From assembly GCA_016946835.1 (NCBI GenBank), contig JACVTC010000078.1:426001-490000 (forward strand): DNA of 64,000 nt. The letters are read 5' to 3'. Each line of letters starts with the position of its first letter. Positions within the stretch are counted from its first letter, which is position 1. The DNA is from Neocallimastix lanati (nom. inval.). Taxonomy: Eukaryota; Neocallimastigomycota; Neocallimastigomycetes; Neocallimastigales; Neocallimastigaceae. The position numbers and the translations under genes were made by a program. The notes below the pieces were generated by a model. It searched no databases, had not been told where the DNA came from, and saw only the letters and a program-made list of their open reading frames with translations. This document shows positions 43,832-56,731 of the stretch, in pieces.

Positions 43832-45719
43832 TTAAATAAAAATTTTAATAATAATCTTAATAATTATGAAAATAAAAATAATAATTTACATAAAGAACTT
43901 AATAATGATATAAATTACACTAATAATACTAATTATATTAATAATTATGATAACAATAACAATTGCCCTACTAATGACAACAACGAATCAACTTGGATCT
44001 ATGATTCTGGTGCAATTGTTCATATTACTAATGACCGAAGTTTATTAACTAACTTTAAAAAATACAAAATTAATTTAACATGTGCCAACAATTCTGAAAT
44101 GGAATTCGAGGGATTTGGTACATACAAAGGCTCAATTAACGGTTATGACATTACTTTAAGTAAAGTATTTTATTCTAGGCACGCAAACAAAAATTTAATT
44201 AGTGGTATACAATTTGCCTACACTGAACTAATATCAATTACTAAACTTATTAACAATGAGCCACATCTTATCATTACGGATAATGATAATAATATTATTA
44301 ATACTTATAGGTCAATTGATGGAAGAAACACATTTAGAATCAAAATAAACAATAAATATAATAACTTAATTATGAACACCGATAATGATAATCTTTGGCA
44401 TAGAAGACTTGGTCACTTCTATCACAAAGATTTATCAAAATTTATAAAGGAACACACCACAAGTCATAATAACAATGACAATAATTGTATTACTTGTGGA
44501 ATAGCTAAAATGAAAAGGTTACCTCACAACAGGGTAACTCCTAAAGCTACCAAGTTATTAGATGTTATCCACTCCGACATTGTTGGTCCTTTCCCGGATT
44601 CATTTTTTGGTTTTAAATTCATCATTACTTTCATTGATGAATTCTCTAGGAAAGCCTGGATCTTTACTATGAAAAGAAAATCAGATGCCATCGATATTAT
44701 TATTAATTTTTTCAAATATTTAAATAATCTTTTTCCAAATTATAAAATTACTAATTTCAAATCGGACCAAGGCAAAGAATACTGTAGTAGAAGAGTCAAC
44801 AAATTCTGTAAAAAGAATGGTATTAGAAAACTCTATTCTCTTCCAAGAAATCCTCAAAATAATGGAATTGCTGAACGATTTAATCAAACCATTCTTTATT
44901 CCCTAAAATGTTTATTAAGCTGGAGTAAACTCAACATTAAATTTTGGGATTTTGCTATACGATATTCAAAATATCTTTATAATCTTACTCCTCATTCAGG
45001 AATAAATAATCAAATTCCCAATGAAGTATTTTATGGTACTCCAATTCATGTTAATCATATTAAAGTTTTTGGATGCATCGCTTATTATAAGGATTTCTCT
45101 CCCAAGAAAGGAAAATTAGATCCTAACGCCAAAAAAGGTTTTTTCTTAGGTTTCAGTAATGATTCAAATTCTTATTTAATTATGGACTATAATAATTTTT
45201 CTCTACATCAAGTAAGAGAAGTATTATTTCAAGAAGACACCCCTGCCTGCATTACTAAAGATATTACAAAAAGAATTTCGCCTTATGTTAAAGACAATAA
45301 TAATAAATTAAATTTATGCTTAGATTTATCTTTTATCAACAAATTATTAAGCAATTATACAAATAATAATATACATAATAATAATATCAACAACAATTAT
45401 GACAATAATGACGATAATTATTTTATTCCTGACAATAATAATACCATTAATATTCCTGATAATCCACCTAATATTATTAATATTCATAATAATATTCATA
45501 ATAATGATATTCATAATAATAATTATAATAATAATTCTCCTGATGATTATAATGTTAATAATAATAACTTTAACAATAATTTAAATATTGATAATTATAA
45601 TATTTCAGATCAAAATAATAATAATAATTTTTCATATCAAAATAATGAAAAATTTTTAATTAATAAAAATTTGTCAAAAAATGAACAAATTTTAAATAAT
45701 AATAATTTCAATAATAATT

Positions 45720-45790
<71 letters not shown>

Positions 45791-47879
45791 TTAATATACC
45801 ATAAAAATTTTTCAAATAATTTTATTAATTCTAATAACAACAATCTTATTGACTCAAAAAATCAATACAATGGTAAAAAATTTTCTGATACAATAAATTC
45901 TGAATTTAATCAAAATTTAGAAAATTTTAATCAAAATACAAATACCAATACAATAACCAATGAAAAATTTTAAAACACCAAAAATTTTTCTAATCCAAAT
46001 TATATACAAAATTCTAATAATAAAAAATTTTTAATTAATGAAAATTTTAATTCAAAAAATGATCAAAATTTTATTAATAAAAATTTTTTATCAGAAGAAG
46101 ATAAAAATAATAATAATATTAATAATTTTATTAATAATAATTCAAATAATAATAACATAAATATTTATAGAAATAATAAAAGAAAATCCAAATTTTCCAA
46201 TAATAATATTATTAAACACTTCAAACCTAATATTAATAATAATAATATTGATATTTACAATAATAATAATAATCATAATAATATTATTTCTTATAATAAT
46301 AATCCTAATAATTTTAATTACAACAATGATAATTTAATTAATACTATTGAAACTGAAAATGAAGAAGTTCCGAAAACCTATCAAAAAGCTCTCAATTGTG
46401 ATCATGCCGATGAATGGGATATTGCTATCCAAGAAGAACTCAAAAATTTATATGATAATAATACAATGACTTTTGTTAAAAAATTACCAAGAGGAAAACA
46501 ACCAATTTCTACAAGATGGGTTTTTGCAATTAAAAAGGATGCAAATAATAAAATTATTAAAAGAAAGGCCAGACTTGTTGCAAGAGGTTTTGCTCAAAGA
46601 TACGGTATCGATTATGAACTTACATATAGTCCGACATTAAACGTTGATTGTATAAAATTACTTCTCGCTTTTGCTGCTCAATTTCAATGGACTGTTTATC
46701 AATTAGATTTTAAATCTGCCTATCTAAACGCCGCCTTAGACAAAGAAATTTACACCGAAATTCCTTACGGCGATGAAAACTACGGTAAAGGCTATTGGAT
46801 TCTAAATAAGGCATTGTACGGCCTTAAACAATCAGGCCGCCAGTGGAATAAAACCATTACAAAATTTTTAACCGAAAACAAATTTCATCAATCTACCACT
46901 GATCCATGTGTTTTCTTTAAAAAGCAGAAGGAAGAACTAACTTGTATTATAGGACTTTATGTTGATGATATGCTAATTATAGGTGAAAATTTCGAAATTG
47001 TTAGAATTGTTTCAAGAATTAAAGATAACTTTAAGGTATCAAAATGTGGATTTGCTGACTTCATATTAGGAATCAAAATAGAAAGAGAAAATAATGATAT
47101 TTATATCTCACAAGAAACATTCATTGATAATCTATTAAATAAATATAGTATAAATAATAAAAAGAAAATAAAATCACCATGTTCAGTAAATGAAAATAAT
47201 GAAGATAATGAACCTGTTGACAAAATAAAATTCAAAAGTATTATCGGATCCTTAATTTATCTTGCAAGATGCACACTTCCAGACATTGCATTTGCTGTTA
47301 ACTTTGCCGCTAAAAAAATCAGAAAATCCAACTCAAGCCGATTGGAAAAAAGCTATTAAAATATTAAAATACTTAAATGGAACAAAACATTATAAAATAA
47401 GATATGACGGTAAAGGTAAAATAAATGCACATACAGATTCAGATTTTGCCGGTGATCCAAATGATAGAAAATCTACTTCAGGACACATTATCTTAATGGG
47501 TACAAATCCTATTTCATGGTATTCTAAAAAACAAACAACTGTCGCAACGTCTACTGCCGAAGCTGAATATTTAAGTACTACAGAATGTATTAAGAAAGTA
47601 TTACAAATTAAAAATCTACTTTATGAATTATTTGGAGAAACTGAAACTATAGACATATACACGGATAACGAAGCAAGCAAAAGTAGCATTGAAGCAGGTC
47701 ATTTAAATCCAAAGCTTAGACATATTAGTGTTAGCTACCATTTCAACAATGAAAATATATTAAATAAAAATGTTCAACTAAAATATATTAGTACAAATGA
47801 TATGCTGGCCGATCCATTAACCAAAAACCTTAATGGAAACAAAATAACTAATTTTACAAATAAAATTTTTATAAAATAA
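43832..47879 (+). pseudogene. E5 pol region (protease, integrase, RT, RNase H)
   Basis: One frame from 43832. Protease WIYDSGAIVHIT (about 43990-44030). Pre-integrase HHCC (LWHRRLGHFYHKDL ... CITCGIAKMKRL). Integrase core DDE (IHSDIVGPF; FKSDQGKEY; PQNNGIAERFNQ). Then a long Asn-rich linker with TAA at 45971-45973, after which the same frame stays open. RT follows (TRWVFAIKKD, KARLVARGFAQRYGIDY, LYGLKQSGRQW, catalytic YVDD at about 46960). A frameshift in an A7 run (about 47311-47317) leads to RNase H in another frame (HTDSDFAGD, DRKSTSGH, STAEAEYLS, YTDNEASK), ending at 47879. The 6300-7725 fragment is a relative. Confidence 0.9.
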
Positions 47880-47900
47880 AAAATTTAATTTGAGGGGGAG

Positions 47901-48104
47901 TGTTAACTTTATTGATATAAAGTTATATTCTAGCTTAGGTTTAATAAAATATTAAATTAAATTATATTAAATACATTGTAATTATAAATTAAATATAAAT
48001 TAATATGTATCTAGAACAAGCCACAATTAAATATAAATACATGTAATTTTCTCTGTACTTTAAATCTTTGTTAACCATTATAATTAATAAAACAAATTTT
48101 AATA
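47901..48104 (+). repeat. E5 3' LTR
   Basis: 204 bp, begins TGTTAAC after the polypurine tract; followed by TATTC. Confidence 0.88.
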
Positions 48105-48109
48105 TATTC

Positions 48110-51100
48110 TTTATTTATTTATCTATTTATTTATTAATTTATACATTTATTTATTTTAAAATTAATTGTATTATAATTTTTTATGGCGTTAACAAAAAAT
48201 TTTACAAGCCATTAAAAATAAATGGCGTATTGAAAATTTGTATTTTAAAAATTGGCGAAATGAACCACATTCAATTTTTACTATAAAAATAATTATTTTT
48301 ATTATCTTAAAAAAACGAGTTCTTAAAATTAATAAAATTTATTTATTAAATAAATACAAAAATTAAATAAAGTTTATTATAAAAAACACATATACTTTTC
48401 TCAAATAATAACAAAATTATTTTATATTCAAAAGATTAGGTCATTTATATGTTATATTTTTATTGAAAATAAAATATTAAATGAAAATATAAAAAAAAAA
48501 ACAGCTTAATAGTTTTGTTCATAAAATTACATTTTATTTATAATTATTTAGAGAATGCCAAATTGAGCAATACAACTTTATAAATATAATTTATCTTTAT
48601 GTTCAATACAATAAAAATATTATATATTTTGAATTTATTATTACTAATTACAACAGCATATTATAATAAATTATAAAAAAAATTAAATTTAAAATTAAAA
48701 ATCATGTAATTCTTTGGACTTAAATATAGTATTTTATAATTTTTTTTTAAAATTAATGACCATTATATATATATACAAGTAATTTTCTATTTCAACTAAA
48801 AATTCTTTTTCTTTGAGTAAGAAATTGGTATTAAAATAAATTGGGTTCAGCTTAGTCTATTATTTTAATAAATAAATAGTTATAAGTTAAGGAAATATAA
48901 ATATATAAATATAAATATATCATTTAAAATTTTTCAATAATTAAAATTTTTTTTTTTTAGTATATTTTTTTTCATAATGAAAATTAAAACTTATATTTTA
49001 AAGTTCAAGAAATATTAAATATTAAATTTATAAAATGTAATTGTATTTAATACAATAAAAATTTATTAAACTTTAAACTTCCTGGATCTTATCAAAATTA
49101 AATTTTGATAACCTTATATTAATTAAATGAAATTACTGATAAGAAAAGAATTGAATTGTTATCTTAAATCTTAGATTTTATTTATTATTATTAAGATACT
49201 AATTCAAAATTCAAAATTGTTTATAAAAAAAAGGAGCTTATTGTAGTATTAATTATTAATACTATATCAAAATATATATTTTATATTTTTATATTCTTTT
49301 TTAATAATAAATTATTATATAATATTAATTATTTTATAAAAATATTTTATTTTTTTATTTTTTATAAATTTAAATAACTCTTTAATTTTTCATATAATAT
49401 TTATTTATTAAATATATGATATAAAAAATATAAAAAATTGATAAGAGTATTGTCTTATGAAAATTCTTATCAAATTTAATAATCATGTGACCAATTCTTA
49501 TCAAAATTTACAAATTTTATATTTATTTATATTTAATAATAAATAATTAAATATATTATAATATATAAATGAAATACATTATATCATATTCACATATATA
49601 TTATAAACTAATAACTATTATATATTAAATAAATTTTATATTAAATAATTAAAAAAATAAAAAAAAGAAAAATCATAATTAAATAAATAATTAAATAGTA
49701 TTATATATAGATAATCCATAATAATTAATAAATTTTATTTAATAATATTATTAAAAAGTTGTTTTTATTTTATTAATTCTATTTTTAACTTGTATTTCTT
49801 AAAATATAATAAAAACTAATTAAAATAAATTAGAAATGATTTAGATTTAGTAAAATATTTTTCATTTTTGATTTGAAAGAGTTAAAATAAAATATTATTA
49901 TAACCATTATTTTATTATTTTATATATAATGTTTGGTTGAAATTATTAAATTAAAAAAAGACTTTCCTTTATAAAGAAATAATAGTATAAATATATATAT
50001 TTAAATAGATAGGAATTATTATGTCATTTGAACTTTTTGTGTTAGTTCTTTTTATGCTATTATTAATTTATGAAATATTATGAGAATAATTATAAGTTTA
50101 ATGACAGATTATAACTCTATTAACGATTGTTTGGAAAATATGAAATATTCAGATGAATAAAATATATAAATAAAGAAATACAAAAAAAAAATTAATTTAT
50201 TAAACCGTTGATAATTGAATTATTCGAATGAATTATTATGATTATTATTTTTAAACTAAAATTTGATAAATTGAATTATTTAAATGAAATTGGATTAATT
50301 ACTGATTCCAATATGAAAATTTTGATAGGAAAAATATTTAGTTATTTCATAAATCCACATAATAGTAATTTTTAGAAGTTCTTTAATATGTATAATAGTT
50401 ATATGTTTTGATATCATAAACTTAATAATAATAAAGTAAATATTTTGCTGTTATAAGTAATTTTTATTTTTCATTTAATTAATTAGTTTATCTTTTCTAT
50501 TTCTTATTCATACTATTTTATTTAGATTTAAATATCATCTGTCTCAATATTATTGAAGATGCTGGCAAAGCACATTTATAATTATATTATTTATAAATTT
50601 TTTTTAAATTAATTTTGAAATATTATTGTTTATATTTCATTTATATTATATATACAATTTGATTTATCTTGTAAATTTAAAATATATATTTTAAATATAT
50701 TATTTTAATTTGACATATTTATAATATTTATAATTTATTTTTATTTATTATTATATATTTATATATAATTATATATTAAATAATTTCAAATTTAAAAATT
50801 ATTATAATCATTTATTTTATTCTATATTTTTGTTTAACTATAGATAATTTTTAAATTATTTAATAAAAAAAGATAGCATTATTTAAAATAACTTTTTTAT
50901 TATTTAGTAATTATTTATAAATTATTATATAAATAAATATAATTATTGATTTCTCTATATTATTATTTACAAGTATTTAAAATATAATATTAAGTAATTG
51001 ATTTATATAATATAAATAAAGTAGTAAAATTTATTTTTAAAAATAAATTATATCAATAATCTAACATGTGAAATTATGATAATATACAGTAGTAGAGGTT

Positions 51101-51834
51101 TTAATATAATATAGCTTTTTCATAATAAATTATCATTTTAAAGTAATTATGTATTTATTTTATTCAAGGTAAAAAATATATAGGTTTTGGTATTTAAAAA
51201 AAAAAGCATTTAAATAATTAGTATAATAATATTTTCTATTAAATGTATTACTATATACATTTAATAGAAAATATTATTGATGGTTATTAACCAATCAAAT
51301 ACTTATATTCCTTATCAAAAATACTGATAAAGTGTTAATTCATATTCATATATTTCAATTTAAGAATTATTTTGAACGTTACACAATATAAAAAGTTATA
51401 TTATAATAAATATAATATATGATAAAATATACTTAAAGTATGTATAAAAATTAAGATGGATCTATTAAAAATAAATTAAATCCGTTTTTTTAAATTTTGT
51501 TTTATCTCATAATATATTTAAAGAGCATATTTTAATATATAGAGCATATATAATTAAATATATAACAATCATAAACTTGTTTAATAAAATATAAATAATT
51601 ATTATATAACATAAATATATATTTATATTTAATCAATGAAGTTGAAATATAAATGTATAGTATATTTAATATAATATAGTTTGTGAAAAAAAATATAAAT
51701 AAAGCAACTTTTTCTTGGTATTTATTATTCTTTACTCTTTTTTAACTGTTAAAATTTAATTTATATTTGAAATTTTTTTATTTTCATATTTATATTTTTG
51801 TTTAATAAAAATATTATAAATTTAATAATTAAAG
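48110..51834. other. 3.7-kb AT-rich intergenic upstream of GDH
   Basis: No complex coding frame or RNA gene seen. It contains a perfect 23-bp inverted repeat with 8-nt loop at 51225-51278 and a 10-bp one near 49090. The last few hundred bases should contain the promoter of a strongly expressed gene, but only A/T is visible. Confidence 0.6.
51225..51278. repeat. Perfect 23-bp inverted repeat
   Basis: Arms 51225-51247 and 51256-51278 are exactly complementary, with loop TTACTATA. It lies about 560 bp before the GDH start. Confidence 0.85.
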
Positions 51835-53271
51835 ATGGAATTCACTCATGGAATTGAACCAGAATTTGAACAAGCTCGTGATGAAATTATCAAGTCTTTA
51901 AATGAATCTAAGGTTTTTGAATTAGAACCAGATCTTAAGAGATGTCTTCCAGTTATTGTTGAACCAGAAAGAGTTATTGAATTCCGTGTTACTTGGGAAG
52001 ATGACAAGGGTAACACTAGAGTTAACCGTGGTTACCGTGTTCAATTTAACTCTGCTATTGGTCCATACAAGGGTGGTTTAAGATTCCATCCATCTGTTAA
52101 CCTTTCCATTCTTAAGTTCTTAGGTTTTGAACAAATTTTCAAGAATGCTTTAACTGGTCTCCCAATCGGTGGTGGTAAAGGTGGTTCCGACTTTGACCCA
52201 CATGATAAGTCTGACAATGAAATCAGAAGATTCTGTCAAGCTTTCATGATTGAACTTCATCGTCACATTGGTGCTGATATTGATGTTCCAGCTGGTGATA
52301 TTGGTGTTGGTGGTCGTGAAGTCGGTTTCTTATATGGTGCCTACAAGCGTCTTCAACAAAAGCGTGACTTTGGTGTCCTTACTGGTAAGGATACTCGTTA
52401 CGGTCTTAACGGTTCCTACATTCGTCCAGAAGCTACTGGTTATGGTTTGATTTACTTTGTTCAAAACATGCTTACTTACTTAGGTAAGGATATTAAGGGT
52501 ATGCAATGTGCTGTTTCTGGTTCTGGAAATGTTGCTCAATTTGCTGCTAAGAAGTTAATTAACCTTGGTGCTACTGTTCTTTCTTTATCAGATTCTCGTG
52601 GTGCTCTTATTGTTAAGAATCCAGCCAATCCATTTACTTTAAAGGATCTTGAAGTTATTGCTGAACTTAAAGTAAGAAAGGGTTCTCTTGAAGAACTTGC
52701 TGGTGATTCTCGTTTCGACTGGTTACCAGGACAAAGACCATGGAAGAATGTTAAGAAGGTTGATATTGCTCTTCCATGTGCTACTCAAAATGAAAACGAT
52801 GCTGATGATGTTGAAGCTTTAGTTAAGGCTGGATGTTTCATTATTGCTGAAGGTTCTAACATGGGTTCTACTGATGCTGCTGTTCAAAAAATGGAAGCTC
52901 TTCGTGTTGCCTATAATGAAACTGTTAAGGCTGGTAAGCCATCTGGTATGTTCTGGTACTCTCCAGGTAAGGCCTCTAACGCTGGAGGTGTTGCAGTCTC
53001 TGCTCTTGAAATGGCTCAAAATTCTCAACGTATGACTTGGGCTCCAGAACGTGTTGACTCTGAATTAAATAATATCATGACCAACATCTTTAACAACTCT
53101 GTTGATACTGCTGCTAAGTATACTCGCGAAGATTTAGGTAAAAATGTTAAATCTTCTGCTCAAAAGGCTGAAGCTACTGTTTCTGCTCTTCCATCTCTTG
53201 TCCAAGGTGCTAACATTACTGGTTTCATTAAGGTTGCCAATGCCATGAAGGTTCACGGTGATTGGTGGTAA
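51835..53271 (+). CDS. gdhA: NADP-type glutamate dehydrogenase
   Basis: 478 residues, intronless. Catalyses reductive amination of 2-oxoglutarate with ammonium and NADPH, the main ammonium assimilation step, as a cytosolic hexamer. The residues that bind and convert glutamate are present: Lys79 (YKGGLRFH), Lys103, Lys115 (GGGKGG) and Asp155 (PAGDIGVG). Their spacing of 24, 12 and 40 is the same as in the well-studied clostridial enzyme. The dinucleotide fold has SGSGNVAQFAA at about residues 238-248. Length is slightly above the usual 450-460 of this small GDH class. Codon choice is strongly biased (GGT, GTT, AAG, CCA) and G/C is much higher than in neighbours, which signals high expression. 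NADP and not NAD use is inferred from family. Confidence 0.96.
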   Translation: MEFTHGIEPEFEQARDEIIKSLNESKVFELEPDLKRCLPVIVEPERVIEFRVTWEDDKGNTRVNRGYRVQFNSAIGPYKGGLRFHPSVNLSILKFLGFEQIFKNALTGLPIGGGKGGSDFDPHDKSDNEIRRFCQAFMIELHRHIGADIDVPAGDIGVGGREVGFLYGAYKRLQQKRDFGVLTGKDTRYGLNGSYIRPEATGYGLIYFVQNMLTYLGKDIKGMQCAVSGSGNVAQFAAKKLINLGATVLSLSDSRGALIVKNPANPFTLKDLEVIAELKVRKGSLEELAGDSRFDWLPGQRPWKNVKKVDIALPCATQNENDADDVEALVKAGCFIIAEGSNMGSTDAAVQKMEALRVAYNETVKAGKPSGMFWYSPGKASNAGGVAVSALEMAQNSQRMTWAPERVDSELNNIMTNIFNNSVDTAAKYTREDLGKNVKSSAQKAEATVSALPSLVQGANITGFIKVANAMKVHGDWW

Positions 53272-54426
53272 ATTAAAAGCTCCGTAACTTTAGATTAATT
53301 AATATAAACTTGATATTTTATTTATCTTTTATCTATTTACATTCAAATTTGAAGTATAATAGTTAAGAGTTTTATACGAATTCAGTTATGAATTGTATAT
53401 CAATTGATAATAAATGTTCAATTATTTTGAAGAAAAAATTAAAAAAAATTTTTTTTAAAAGATTAAAATTTTGAAGTGATAATAATCCTAATATTTTTTT
53501 TTAAAGTTTAGAATAAATAATTATAGAAAAACAACAATTTTATATTTAATATTCACAAATAATATCATGTAAATAAAGAACAAATATCTTTTTTAATAAT
53601 ATTCATAATTAAAAATTTTTTTAAAATATATTTATTAAAACCAAAAATTTAGACTATCATAATAACAAATAATATATATATAAGCTTTAAAGCTAATATA
53701 TAAAGATCTGAAGTTTATAATATATATTATTCAAAATTAATAAAAATTAATAATAATAATAAAAAAAATTGTATACTAAAATTTCGTGTATAACATGTAC
53801 ATATTTTGATTGAATTGTTTTATACGTGTTTTGTTATCAATTCATTCATTATTGTATATATATAAAGTTTGATATAAATTTAGCATAAATTTGAATAAAT
53901 ATATTTAATAATGAAATCAATATTATATATTTTCATAATAATATAGTGACAATATATAATTATAATGACAATAGTGATAATAAATTAAAAATTAACAAAA
54001 AATTATATATATATTATTTACATAAATGGCATATGCTAATAGAATATATTATTAATATTTTTGTTTTAAATTAGGTGAACTTTAATTTTCATCATTTTGC
54101 TATTTACATTCAAATAAAAATTTTGTGCTAATAATAATATTTTTAATTCAATATTTAATTTATATATATTAAAATAAAAAATTAAGTAAATCTATTTACC
54201 AAAATTTCTTTCAGATTGTAAATTCAAATACTAATCCGGGATAAGAATTCCTTTTTTTAACAGAAATCTTATAATCTGGAGGTGAGGCTCGTTACATATG
54301 GCCTTTTTTCTGATTTTATTTATATACTTTATTTTAAATACTACTTTTATTTCATATTTCTATTTAAAATATTATTATGTTCAATTTGGACAAATAATTT
54401 TTTTTTTTATTAATTTTATATTATTG
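53272..54426. other. AT-rich intergenic, 3' side of GDH
   Basis: A/T-rich with no gene seen. A G/C-richer phrase at about 54230-54300 (AATCCGGGATAAG, GGAGGTGAGGCTCG) may be a scrap of an older repeat. Confidence 0.5.
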
Positions 54427-54450
54427 TTCACAATAACTTCAGTTCTAAAA

Positions 54451-55384
54451 TAATAAAGCTTAAAATATCCCCAATTCAACTTAGGGTTTTTGTGGAATAT
54501 ACATTTACGCTGTGATTATAAATACAGTACTAATATTGCTATTAGAATGGGTAGAGTTTCAAAAGATTGTCCCAAGACTTGCCCCTGTTGTGGCGAAGGT
54601 AATCAATCTTATGAGCATTGAATTTTTAAATGGGATGCTTTTGCATCTTTTAGATGGAATTCTTTAAATTTCATCGATGGTCTCTATGTTTTATTCATTA
54701 GGAAGATTAGAACGTTTAATCTTCTTTCTTTCTATGACTCTATTTCTGATTTTGAAGATTATATCAATCACTATATATACTTTGTTCCTTCTTGGTGGAA
54801 CTTTAGCTTTAAATGAGCTACACTTCGATAGATGGGAACAGAGACAATTAACTGAACTACTTTTCAAAGGTTCATCTGAGTCACCTGTTCCCAAAATTGT
54901 GGGCTTGGCAGAATTCTTAACTAGTGCAATATCTACATAAGTAGTTCGCTTAAGCTATTATTTGATAGGTATTCCAAAATAATAAACTTAACTAAGGGCA
55001 TCGACATCGTACTGATAAGGTATAATAATAATACAGGATCATCATCTATTTCTACGAAGGGTGAATCTTGCCTTAGTAGTTCATTAAATGATGAATCAGG
55101 GGAGAGCATAGTGGACATCACACTATCTATTTTAAAGATGTTACTTCTAGGTTATATTATTTTTTTATTTGTTAGGAAGGGAAAATTCCCATAATGTACA
55201 ACTTGCTGAAATACATAGTATTATAATATTTTTGAGATTTTTTATTTTTTATTTTTTAACTTGTATTTTTATTTTTAATTTATAATGTACTTTTCACCTA
55301 CATGCATTTCTTATAATAAAATTAATAAATTTATGGAAGTGTATTCTCTTCCCTATCTAAAAAAAAAAAAAAAAAAAAAAAAAA
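54451..55384 (+). mobile_element. 5'-truncated LINE remnant
   Basis: On plus, 54548-54680 encodes a zinc-knuckle tail typical of LINE reverse-transcriptase C-termini (CPKTCPCCGEG ... YEH, stop, then FKWDAF), followed by frame-shifted remains (to about 54940) of the same C-terminal region. A non-coding tail then ends in a poly(A) at 55361-55384. Flanks TTCACAATAACTTCAG (from 54427) and TTCACAATCACTTCAG (from 55385) extend to a duplication of about 24 bp with about four mismatches, showing an old insertion. No RT core remains. Confidence 0.68.
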
Positions 55385-55559
55385 TTCACAATCACTTCAG
55401 CTATAAAAAAAAAAAAAAAAAAAAAAAGGCAAATCTTTCTATGGAAATTTATTTATAATTATAGGTCTATTTATTTTCATTAATTATTAAAATAACAATT
55501 TATTATGTGTTTAGAATTAAAGATAATAAAAATTTTAATTAGTATTATATTTGAAATTA

Positions 55560-55653
<94 letters not shown>
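55560..55653. repeat. ATA trinucleotide microsatellite
   Basis: About 31 uninterrupted AAT units; the poly-Tyr and poly-Ile frames over it are artefacts. Confidence 0.95.
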
Positions 55654-55654
<1 letters not shown>

Positions 55655-55778
55655 GTTTGTATTTTGTTACATATATAATAATATATAATATTGACAATTT
55701 TATTGACCAATAAAACCTTAACATTTTACATTTGGCATACAACCACATTTTCCATTGGTTTAATATTAGTAATTATAT

Positions 55779-56039
55779 TTATCTCTTTAGCACAATCACA
55801 TTTTTGACTTTTAGTATTTCTACATGAGTAATCGAACAATCTTTAGAAACCCAAATACCGTTATAATCGAAACTACATTTTGGTTCACAACTACCACATC
55901 CACATTCGTGATTGGTAGAATAATTAATACAGCCAATACACATTTCTCCTAGCTTGTATGGACACTTTTTATCAAAATTTCTATATGGGCAATTTTGTGG
56001 ACATTCGCATTGACTAATATTTTTATTACAGTCACACAT
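55779..56039 (-). CDS. Small cysteine-rich protein, metallothionein-like
   Basis: 86 residues with 13 Cys, in CxC, CxxC and CPxxCP spacings: MCDCNKN start, CECPQNCP, CIGC, CGCGSC, CSFDYNG. This pattern suits metal binding (zinc or copper). I do not recognise an exact family; metallothionein-like or CXC-type zinc protein are the options. The final residues (VKNVIVLKR) look out of frame. One base later the same DNA reads KCDCAKE, and after a second shift KCGCMPNVKC to a stop at 55718-55720. The natural protein probably ends in more Cys pairs, and the frame is broken at A runs by mutation or read error. It has a short upstream region and no neighbour in operon-like spacing. Confidence 0.55.
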   Translation of the reverse strand: MCDCNKNISQCECPQNCPYRNFDKKCPYKLGEMCIGCINYSTNHECGCGSCEPKCSFDYNGIWVSKDCSITHVEILKVKNVIVLKR

Positions 56040-56700
56040 TTTTAATTTGTTTTCGATATAAATTTAATTAATATTAGAGTTTAAATTTATAGTTTAAATA
56101 ATCATTATATTATTTTTCTATATATTGTATAACTTAAAAATAAGTTAACTTCTAGTAGGTCTATTATAAAATTTTTTTTCTTCATATTTATAATTATTTC
56201 TTGAAAAATAAATAAATAAAAAAGAAAAAAGTTAAATCATAATTATATATATTTTTTTTTAAAATCAATTCAGACGTTATAACTATTCAATAATTGATGT
56301 AAAAATATTAAATATGACTCATTATAAAAATTATTCATAATTAATATAAAATTTATTGTAGAATGATAGAAGTTACTAGTTGATTTCAATGTCAAAATTA
56401 GAAAAGTTAAATTATAAAATATTAAAATATTAAATAACCAAATTTATAATCAATGACTCATGAATAAACGAGATTAAATTTTTCATTTTTTAAATATTAT
56501 TAAAACGGTTTTTGTCCGCTTAATCAGTTCATTTAATGTTATTTGAGTCATATATTATTTCTCCGCTTGATAATCCTATATTACAATTATAAAAATTTAT
56601 GTAAATTAAAAAAAAGAAAAGTACTAATATTTTGTAATTTATAACTTAAATTTGATATCTTACAATTAAGATATCAAATTTAAAATTATAAATTATTATC

Positions 56701-56731
<31 letters not shown>

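Larger units (their letters stand above)
41573..48104 (+). mobile_element. E5: Ty1/copia LTR retrotransposon, decayed, carrying a nested retroposon
   Basis: LTRs at 41573-41806 (234 bp) and 47901-48104 (204 bp; differs by an indel of about 30 bp and at least two substitutions). Both begin TGTTAAC. The 5-bp target duplication is TATTC (41568-41572 and 48105-48109). Polypurine tract TTGAGGGGGAG lies just before 47901. Domain order gag, protease, integrase, RT, RNase H is the copia order. Lesions: a 597-bp insertion (43221-43817), an in-frame TAA (45971-45973) and a 1-base frameshift at about 47311-47317. Confidence 0.92.

Noticed and set aside
54677-54940. 87-residue membrane-like frame
   Set aside because: Part of the decayed LINE tail; hydrophobicity comes from T-rich DNA.
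55480-55748. Poly-Tyr and poly-Ile frames
   Set aside because: AAT microsatellite.
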